Notes under the pieces: generated by a model
Database searches by the model: none
What the model was told of the DNA's origin: nothing
Seen by the model: only the letters and a program-made list of their open reading frames with translations
Part shown: positions 57,067 to 64,000 of the stretch, piece by piece
How positions within the stretch are numbered: the stretch's first letter is position 1
Layout of the letters: each line of letters starts with the position of its first letter
Origin: Arcuatula senhousia
Taxonomy: Eukaryota > Mollusca > Bivalvia > Mytilida > Mytilidae
Direction: 5' to 3'
Length of the DNA stretch: 64,000 bases
Assembly (NCBI GenBank): GCA_963971305.1
Contig: OZ020306.1
Coordinates: 37,655,512 to 37,719,511, forward strand
Made by a program: the position numbers and the translations under genes

Positions 57067-57369
57067 TGTTGTAAAACTGGATTCGAGGGTTTCCGATAAG
57101 TTATTTATATCCGTGCCATGACGATATGGAAATACAAGAAGACGATTGGCTAGCCAACGCAGAACACGTGGACAGACGAGATCTTGCGGGGAATTCGAGA
57201 ATACGGCCTTCTAGTTCCAGACTTTGACCAGGTAACACTGTTTTTATTCTATTTGTCCCAAGCCACTTTGTAAATTTGCCAACACTGGCGAACCGTTGTC
57301 TTTGAACTCGGTGCTAAGGAGTCAGCAGTTCCTGCCTCCATTTACATATCCAATACCTGATTTACAACA
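57067..57369 (+). repeat. 3' LTR
   Basis: 303 bp, about 97% identical to the 5' LTR by eye, with two short insertions (AT after a T-run, TT after CCACT). Same ends and same CAG|GTAAC donor-like site. Confidence 0.9.
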
Positions 57370-57373
57370 ATAC

Positions 57374-57859
57374 TTTGAAAACCTGTACAGAAAATCAACT
57401 TTAAATCGCAAAAAAATGTTCAAATGAAGAATTTATATAGACTAAGTATAAAAATGATTTGAACAGGGCAAACTACATGAAGTTTTTTCGGTTAAAATAA
57501 AGGTACTGTAAATTTCAAGTAATCATAATGCAATGTAAGCAAAGCCTACATATTGACTATAAATCTACAGTTTAATGCACTAAAAACATATAACACCATG
57601 TAAGCATGAATAAACAATGTAAAATGAATCAGACATACCCTGTAGTTATCCACAATTCTAAAAAAGAATTGGGTTTTAACGAGTGAAAATATCAAGACAT
57701 GCTCCTTGCAAAGGGCGATAATAACAAAAATTCCTATGGGGCGCCGTAAGAAACAAAGTCAGCACAGTCTACGCAGAAGGGTGTATTAGATGGACAAAAA
57801 TGTAAGTTTTCCTTATCGATTCTTTCCTAAATTCTACGCTCATGGACGAATAAGGGATT
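57374..57859. other. No gene recognised
   Basis: AT-rich flank of the LTR element. If the LTR element entered the BEL/Pao 5' end, BEL upstream sequence could resume here, but no LTR-like sequence is evident. Confidence 0.3.
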
Positions 57860-58165
57860 TTTTTCTCTCATATTAGTGCAGATCTTGGTTTGTCAAAGGC
57901 CTAGGGTTTGGTTTTGTCTTTCTGTATATATTCAAAATTGGCACGGCAACGGGTGTGCTATAGCATGCAAAAACTGCTTACTCTTCAAGAGCACCTGATT
58001 TCACTCTCTTTACGACTTGAGTTCGTGTTGTTAATTTCTATTCGGTTAATATTTTTTGTTTTTTTTTTATATTTTGTGTTTTTTCGTGCTGTTTTCGTTC
58101 GTGATTACATGTTTTTTGTTGTCCTTTCTGACTTTTGACACTCGAATGTCCCACTGATGCCTCTT
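57860..58165 (+). repeat. Penelope-like 3' tail
   Basis: CTCATATTAGTGCAGATCTT, GGTTTGGTTTTGTC, CGGGTGTGCTATAGCA, CTGCTTACTCTTC, GAGTTCGTGTTGTT and the end TGATGCCTCTTT match the tail at 37200-37490. The open frame at 57908-58138 is a by-product. RT is absent. Confidence 0.65.
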
Positions 58166-58992
58166 TACTTCCAAAACATGTTTTTTCAAAAAAAGGCCGT
58201 TACCGAGCAATTTTAATGATGAACCTTTTACTTTATTTTTAAGATTTAAAGGGGGTTATTGGGCTAAAATAAAGCACCTATTGACAAAGATTTAAACCCC
58301 ATATTTACCTAATGTACAGGTACTAGAAGTCATAGGTGTAAGTTTTAAATAGTCATTTAAAAACTTTTTTTGAATATTGAAGGACAATGAATCAGGAAGT
58401 ACAGATACTGTACAACATTTTATTTATTTTTTCTCAATATACAAGTAAGTAAGCATGTTCTTTAGAATTTGTAAAGGTTGTTGAATCATTTAAATGTTTT
58501 AAGTGTTGTGTTTATGCAATCATGGTAGTCAGCAACTATTAGGAAACTGTTTTGATGTTCATATATGCTCTTCTCCGTCGTGCTTTTTTGTATCTGCTAC
58601 ATTTTTGTACTTCATAGTTTTAATGCCAATTTTTCAAAATAATACAATTTCATACTTTTTCTTTGTTAAACTTGACGTTTGGTATATGACATTTGCAGTC
58701 GATTATCGCACATGTATTTGCTTTCATAAAACTGCTACAGTCGATTTGCCAAAGGAAAATAATTAGTAAGTAGGGGTAAGTTCCAAACACATGTATCAAG
58801 AATTTATAGTTAACATTTATTTCCACCGTCTGCTTTTAGACAGGTAAAATCTAGACTGACCGGACATATGGCCAGCGTCAGCAGACCTGACTAAAAGAGA
58901 ACGACGGTCCACTTTGACCTGACCAAAGATCACTCTGCGCAGCTAAAGCTTACCAGAAAAGCGGACCTTAAGTCTGCTTTTCGTTCATTTTT
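58166..58992. other. No gene recognised
   Basis: AT-rich. The 87-codon frame at 58503-58766 has a hydrophobic stretch but no family features. Confidence 0.3.
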
Positions 58993-59162
58993 GTCCCCCT
59001 CCGCAACGCGGAGCGGGGACATAGAAATGCCGGGCGTCCGTCCGTCCGTCCTTCCGTCACACTTTTTGTAAGCACTCTCAAGGCTACAAATTTTGTCGGA
59101 TTTTCATGAAATTTATACCAATATAAAAGTAACAACAAAGTTCCAGACAATAAATTTTGCTT

Positions 59163-59204
59163 CGCCTGACGCGCGTTTCGTCTATTCAAGACTCATCAGA
59201 GGCG
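59163..59204 (-). ncRNA. Type I hammerhead ribozyme, downstream copy, intact
   Basis: Minus strand: CGCCT (stem I), CTGATGAG, TCT-TGAATAGA (stem II hairpin), CGAAAC, GCGC (minimal stem III), GTC, AGGCG (stem I return). All invariant core residues are present and both strands of stem I pair completely. Predicted cleavage is between plus positions 59168 and 59167. Confidence 0.9.
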
Positions 59205-59519
59205 CTCTACCAAAAATATTGAAAATGCCGAATACTATATGATTATGAAGAGCATAGAACAATAAAACCAAAAATACCAAACTGGGGAACCAAATTATCA
59301 CTAAGATGATCAACCTATGTCTGGGGTAGGAAGAACCTTAGGGTTGAGACAATTTTGAAATTTAAACGGATAATTTAAAGCTTTGATGTGTTCTCCAACA
59401 CAAAAGTGTTGGTGCCGGAGCGGGCTAACCTCGGGTAATTAAAGCTCCACCAGCAGTGCTAACCTTCACGGGTTTTCGAAATAAAAATAACAACAAAGTT
59501 CCAGACAAAAAGTTTGATA

Positions 59520-59558
59520 CGCCTGACGCGCGTTTCGTCTATTCAAGACTCATCAGAG
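59520..59558 (-). ncRNA. Type I hammerhead ribozyme, upstream copy, stem I incomplete
   Basis: The core from CTGATGAG through CGAAAC, GCGC, GTC and AGGCG is identical to the downstream copy. The 5' strand of stem I is AAACT instead of CGCCT because the element ends there, so cleavage may be weaker unless flanking sequence compensates. Confidence 0.85.
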
Positions 59559-60316
59559 TTTATATTACTGATACCTTGGTCAAGTTCGACAATCAGCATT
59601 TTTCGATAATTTTTTGTAGGAGTTATGGGACTTTGACCTTTGGCAAAACAGACCTTGTAAGCGCTCTCATGCCTGCAGATGTTGATTGATTTTCATGAAA
59701 TTTATACCAAATGTTTATATCACAACTACCTTTGACAAGTTCGAAAATCAGCATTTTCTATATTTTTTGTAGGTGTTTCAGCATAAAAACGACTGTTTTT
59801 TTGCAAAACTGACCTTGTAAACGCTCTCATCCCTACAGATGTTTACGGATTTTCATGAAATTTATACCAAATGTTTAAACCACTAATTCCTTGGTCAATT
59901 TTGAAAATCAGCATTTTTCCATAATTTTTGTAGGAGTTATTGGACTTTGACCATAAAAACAACTCTGGTTTTTTTTGCAAAACAGATCTTGTATGTGCTC
60001 TTATTCTTATAGATGTTGACGGATTTTTCATAAAATTTATACCTAATGTTTATATCACTAATACTTTGGTCAAGTTCGACAATCAGCATTTTTCGATAAT
60101 TTTTGTAGGAGTTAGGGGACTTTGACGATAAAAATGACTCTGTTTTTTTAGCAAAACGGAACTTGTAAGCGCTGTCATCCTTACAGATGTTGACCGATTT
60201 TCATGAAATTTATACCAAATGTTTAAACCACTAATACCTTGGTCAAGTTAAAAACTCAGCCGTGTTCAATAATTTTTGCTTCAACGGCGGGGGACCCTGG
60301 AATTTCATTCTTGTAT

Positions 60317-60887
60317 TAGTTGGAACTGGACCCATATGTGAAATTATTAATCGTTGGTTAGGTTTAATTGACATTATTGATTTAAACCTGATTAAAAAAA
60401 TAATGTTACATGTAAGCGTAGAACGCTATTAACAAACTGTTGTCGCTTTATTTATGATAAATCGTCTTAAAACGATTCCAGAGTCAGGTCTCTTGATATG
60501 CCAACGATTGGCAGTAGTGGTAGCGTACTAAAATTTGAAGTCTTACTTGCACGCTTTCACAAAGTGCCTTGAGAAAAACCATTGCTATTCCCCGCAGCCA
60601 AGGCTTCTTTAAGAATAGTCCTCCTTATTCAGGAGAACTGGCCCAAGTCTTTGCTTTACTTATACGCTGTGCCTTTGCTAAATATCTCTTAAAGGAACTG
60701 CTTCAGTCTTGTCTCTATGTTTTCTGTAAAAGCCACAGCTTCAGCCTCGTCTCTTTTATCACACATTCATTCTTGTCTCTATATATTGTAGATATCTAAA
60801 GCTCACTGCTTATGTCTTATCTCGAATGATTCCAATTTCAATAATTGTTCCTCTATGATTCTTTTTCAGAATCCTGATGTGTTATTA
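60317..60887. other. No gene recognised
   Basis: The frame at 60569-60799 has repeated CTTCAGTCTTGTCTCT-like words but no motif. AT-rich otherwise. Confidence 0.35.
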
Positions 60888-62808
60888 GGCGAGCGGCAGA
60901 TATAGAAAAAGTCGTCTAATAAAAAAGTTTAAATTACCCAAAAACCTCATGAGATTTTTTGAACTCAAATGAAAGATTGATTATTTTATTTTATGGATAT
61001 ATATGTTTGTCAAGTGTAATATGGTCAGAAGATATCAAAAAAAATTGTTTTGTACATGTACCCCATGAAAATCTCTAACGGCTTGATTTTTAAAATTATT
61101 TTTTTTAACCTTTAAAACACACACACAAAAATATTGTCAATCACATCCTAAAATATTTTGTCCAATTCTTTGTTTGCAATTAAAATTTTCAAAAACAATA
61201 ATAGTTTTCTACAATTTTTATCGAATTTAAAATCACGAATAAAAGTAGCAAAATACACGTTAATTTTAACTTGTGCAACATTAATTGTCATTAAAATCAA
61301 ACAAATTGTATACTTAGATCAAGAAAATGCTACTTTTTAGTTAAAACTGCATACTTCTGACGAATGATAATAAAGTTATACTTAATTGAATATGTAAGAT
61401 TTTGAGAAAATTGACTTCAGATGACTCGGAAAACTGTCGGAGTGTCCCGTATTTACATTTTAACTATAATAATAATCGGATTGATTAGTAATTGTAAGAA
61501 TTTTCATTTTTTGGTTTAATTATGAAGCATATATCCTAGTTTTGGGTTTGTGTAGACACAAGAAATTTATTATTTGGTCTTTGCATTTATTTTTAACCTG
61601 CGTTTGATAGAAGCAAAGTTTTAAAAAATTGTGAAAGGTGTACTTGACTTTTGAGGTGCGTTTGTTATGTTGAACTGAATAAAAGTTCGATTGCAGAAAA
61701 ATGATAAATTAATGCCGTATATTTTGGCGAAAATATTTGAAATTATGTTACTAGACTATCTAATTAAGAAATAGTTTTCCGTTGTCATGTTTTATGTGAA
61801 TTAGAACATGGGGAGGCATTATATTTGTCAAAATTTTATACCGAGCGTTAGCGAGGTACAAAAATGAAGACAAATATACTGCATTCCCATGGAGCCGTCA
61901 TTGTAAGTGATTTGGTCGTATTTTTAACTTATGACTGACGCTTAATAAGTTCTAATCTTTGAGCTCAAATTGCGCAATTTCTGACCATTTTAGAGGCGTC
62001 AAACTAATATGTTCTGAAAGCCAAAACTTTCATCTCTCTATTAAGTCCAAAATATCTCCAAAAGTTTGTTATTAAGTTATAAAAATTAAAAGTTTTTAAA
62101 ACCTCTATTCGCCACTTAACTCTTATGTGTTTTTTAATTAATTTTTCGATGATTTTCTTTCTTTTTTCTGTGCAAAGTTCTTATTCTCATCTTAACTAGT
62201 TGGATTAAAAATATTTTTGTTGGTTTTTGATTCCTATTCCGTTTTAAACATGTTGAGGGTAACTCAGTACACTTTTTATTAAAAACCTAATATTCTGGTA
62301 TAATCCACAAATGTGGTGTTTATGAGTCAATGAACACATTTGAACCATTTATTTTTGTTACAAACGAAAGATAAGATAATGTTTTACAAATAGATAAAAA
62401 AAGTGAGTGAAAATGTGAATTCTTTTTATCGCAATTCAAACTTTTATACACAAAAATCATAATAATTTGATCCTTTTCTAAAAATAGAAAAAATGACGTT
62501 ATAAATTTCTTCAAAGAGACCAAAAGTGAATTATTTATATTCATTTATATATGTAAGTAATATTAAGTCTTTATTTTCTTACTTTTAACCACATTTTGTA
62601 ACATTTTAGTTGCCTTAATGTTTGCAGACTCAAACTTTCAGATTTTGGGTAGTGACCTTTGACCTTAAATTTTTTCGTGTTCTGACCAGATTTCAAATGG
62701 CTAACATCGATATTATTAAAGCTGAAATATTAAACTATCAATATAGTTAAAAATATCCCATGAGGTTTTTGGGTAATTTAAATTTTAAGACCCTTTCCGC
62801 CGCTCGCC
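60888..62808. mobile_element. 1.92 kb TIR transposon, copy B, TA target duplication
   Basis: Ends and TA flanks (60886-60887 and 62809-62810) as in copy A (1211-3173), and near identity over both outer thirds. Centre differs: copy A has its own segment at about 2095-2275, copy B has 61762-61890 with a small hairpin. TGGAGCCGTCATTGTAAGTG follows in both, so one or both copies took a replacement or insertion there. No transposase. Confidence 0.85.
61807..61891. repeat. Hairpin insertion within copy B
   Basis: Arms CATGGGGAGGCATTATATTT GTC and GACAAATATACTGCATTCCC ATG pair over 23 bp with few mismatches. The loop itself contains the near-palindrome TACCGAGCGTTAGCGAGGTA. Absent from copy A. Confidence 0.75.
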
Positions 62809-62920
62809 TATATGCGCTTGCGCTTTGGCGATTTTAAACCAAAAACCAAGGCCTATCTTGTATTACTCTGGCTCTGCCTTCAAGTCCATTTAAACATAAA
62901 GACTAACTAAATCTACAATA

Positions 62921-63197
62921 AGGGACCAACCATTTAACTTGAAGGGGGGCCTTGTTTTTTTCCTAAAAATTATTCTGAAAATTATTTTTGATGAAAAAAT
63001 ATTTTGGGAGCAGAGGGTAAGAAAAAAAAATATTCTGAAGAAGGATTAAAAATTATAAAATAATGCTAAGAATGAAAAAAAAAATATTGGGCCTTAGAAA
63101 AATAAATAATTTTTCCGCGCTCTGCGCTGAAAATTTTTTTCTGACCAAAACAAAAAACCAAGCCCCCCCCCCTTTTCAAGTTAAATGGTCGTCCTTA
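62921..63197. mobile_element. 277 bp fold-back/MITE element
   Basis: AGGGACCAACCATTTAACTT GAAGGGGGG at the left and the inverted CCCCCCTTTTCAAGTTAAAT GGTCGTCCTT at the right form arms of about 30 bp. The interior is A/T-rich with TTTCCGCGCTCTGCGCTGAA. Target duplication could be TA. Non-coding. Confidence 0.75.
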
Positions 63198-63463
63198 GGA
63201 TATGGGTGTTCATAGTCCTGAATATAGGGAAATGCCCCTTTGCAACGACTATTATAGGCTGGCTTAAATGCCATGTGTCATCCAATCCATCACACACCAC
63301 TGCCTGTGTTAGCTGCTTCAGAGGTACCGGTACGATCATCGTTTTCACTTGAACAGTGCTCGTCTTCCACCACGAGGAGGTCTGGTCGGAAATGTGCAAG
63401 CCGATAAATTCTGACTGGTGTTTTTTATTGTCGTGACTATATGGAAATGCCCCTCTGAGTGTA

Positions 63464-63785
63464 TTGGATACTTTCTTATCTGACTTTTTAGATTTAGATT
63501 TAAGTATTATTGACGGAAAATTACAAACCAAAGTTTATGATAATCGTGACGACTTTACCTTTCCTATTATAAATTTCCCTTTTCTTGAAGGAGATGTTCA
63601 GCTAGCGCCATCATACGGGGTTTACATTTCACAGTTAGTAAGATATGCTCGGATCTGCAGTGGTGTTTCTGATTTTAATAATAAAAACCGTTTTATTATA
63701 CAGAAAAATTATTAAAACAAGGTTTACGATACCACAAATTAGTAAAAAAAAATTCTGAATTCTTCTACAAGTATCTATCTCTTAT
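63464..63785 (+). pseudogene. Penelope-like RT fragment, third subfamily
   Basis: FLDLDLSIIDGKLQTKVYDN, RDDFTFPIINFPFLEGD, APSYGVYISQLVRYARICSG and FNNKNRF in one frame, then a frameshift at about 63700 and TTN/KNSEFFYKY pieces. This is the segment after the catalytic box, homologous to SNIPSAPAYGVYVSQLIRYS at 37.7 kb but with a different adjacent sequence. The RT core upstream is absent. Confidence 0.75.
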
Positions 63786-63854
63786 TTAAGAATTTAGTCG
63801 TACACGAATCTTGAATTTTTGTGGGTATGTTTTTTATAAAGTGCACAAGTTCAA

Positions 63855-63960
63855 AAACCAGTAGCGGATCCAGGGGGGGGGGTTCACCCGGTGCACGTGA
63901 CACCCCACTGAGGTTCACTGGCATATATTTCTATATATTAAATCGATCACACAAGTCTAG
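63855..63960 (+). repeat. Edge of a GGATCCAGGGGGGGGG repeat
   Basis: AGTAGCGGATCCAGGGGGGG followed by GGTGCACGTGACACCCC is a TIR-like end of a repeat; a reversed, weaker similar end is at 44660-44710. The other terminus lies outside the window. Confidence 0.4.
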
Positions 63961-64000
63961 GCTATAGCTACATGTAAATTGATAAATAAACATGCCATAG

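Larger units (their letters stand above)
49732..57369 (+). mobile_element. LTR retrotransposon (Ty3/Gypsy-like gag-pro), no pol
   Basis: Two direct LTRs start TGTTGTAAAAC and end ACAACA, with ATAC duplicated outside (49728-49731 and 57370-57373). They differ by about 8 substitutions and two small indels over about 300 bp. A primer-binding-site candidate follows LTR1 and a purine run precedes LTR2. Plus-strand coding runs from 51318 to about 56040: helix-hairpin-helix protein, proline-rich region, gag, zinc knuckle, aspartic protease, then a zinc-finger ORF. Reverse transcriptase, RNase H and integrase are absent, so it must be non-autonomous. Frameshifts and stops break the ORFs. A Penelope-like fragment is inserted at 50160-51040. 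Confidence 0.9.
59122..59558 (-). mobile_element. Retrozyme with two intact hammerhead cores
   Basis: On the minus strand two hammerhead ribozymes lie 357 nt apart in direct orientation (59520-59558 first, 59163-59204 second). Cleavage after each GTC would release a 357 nt RNA, from 59524 down to 59168. There is no ORF. Tandem self-cleaving motifs with short stem III around a non-coding body are the defining plan of metazoan retrozymes, whose monomers circularise; that such RNAs occur in mussels is prior knowledge, the circle here is inferred. It sits in a repeat unit of a tandem-core element, whose other units show the empty site. Confidence 0.9.
58993..60316 (+). mobile_element. Tandem-core element, GTCCCCCTCCGC family, interrupted by a retrozyme
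   Basis: Palindromic head GTCCCCCTCCGC AAC GCGGAGCGGGGAC, a CGTCCGTCCGTCCGTCC run (59035-59053), then direct units of roughly 165-175 bp marked by GATTTTCATGAAATTTATAC (59091, 59689, 59851, about 60020, 60196). It closes GGCGGGGGACC near 60295. The first unit is split by the retrozyme at 59122-59558. No ORF. It shares head design with 41741-42658 but not the core sequence. Confidence 0.8.

Overview
The window looks like nuclear DNA of a bivalve mollusc, most likely a mussel (Mytilus-like). This is inferred from the AT-rich background, the absence of any bacterial gene layout, and the density of repeat families I associate with mollusc genomes: elements opening with AGCTCACCTGAC, GTCCCCCGCCGC elements with tandem cores, short hammerhead retrozymes, and reverse transcriptases carrying a GIPMGTNCAPL motif. 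I found no intact host protein-coding gene, rRNA or free-standing tRNA gene. Almost everything recognisable is a transposable element, and most copies are broken.

Region by region. 0.7-3.2 kb: relic tandem modules, then a 1.96 kb element with long terminal inverted repeats (TIRs) and a TA target duplication; a sister copy lies at 60.9-62.8 kb. 3.5-4.2 kb: a retroelement tail fragment and a tRNA-derived SINE (sister at 17.5 kb). 4.9-9.8 kb: a Jockey/CR1-like LINE, partly tandemly duplicated, with a 2.2 kb element bearing 450 bp terminal direct repeats inserted in one duplicate. 10.4-15.1 kb: Penelope-like tails and relics, a TIR element and a distant inverted repeat. 19.1-25.1 kb: an ACGT-rich inverted array and two small TIR elements with clear target duplications. 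25.2-31.5 kb: two tandem-core elements in opposite orientation, separated by a 21 bp palindromic array and a GATC-palindrome array, ending in a 120 nt hairpin.

32-41 kb: Penelope-like reverse transcriptase pieces, a retrozyme with A-to-G-changed ribozymes (34.4-34.8 kb), and the 5' half of a second LINE with 2A-like, PHD-finger and APE endonuclease regions. 41.7-44.4 kb: tandem-core modules. 45.2-57.4 kb: a nested stack. A minus-strand BEL/Pao gag-pro relic carries an hAT-like insertion with an 8 bp target duplication. Beside it lies a 7.6 kb LTR element (two LTRs of about 300 bp, about 97% identical, ATAC target duplication) with gag and protease but no pol, plus a zinc-finger 3' ORF, and with a Penelope-like fragment inserted. 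58.9-60.3 kb: a tandem-core element interrupted by a retrozyme whose two hammerhead cores are intact. The window closes with the second 1.9 kb TIR element, a fold-back element and another Penelope-like RT fragment.

The parts therefore act as mobile-element machinery and passengers: LINEs, Penelope-like and LTR elements could supply reverse transcription, while SINEs, retrozymes and TIR elements depend on partners in trans. The strongest leads are the two retrozymes (one catalytically plausible, one with clustered A-to-G changes) and the pol-less LTR element with an unexplained zinc-finger ORF behind a splice acceptor.
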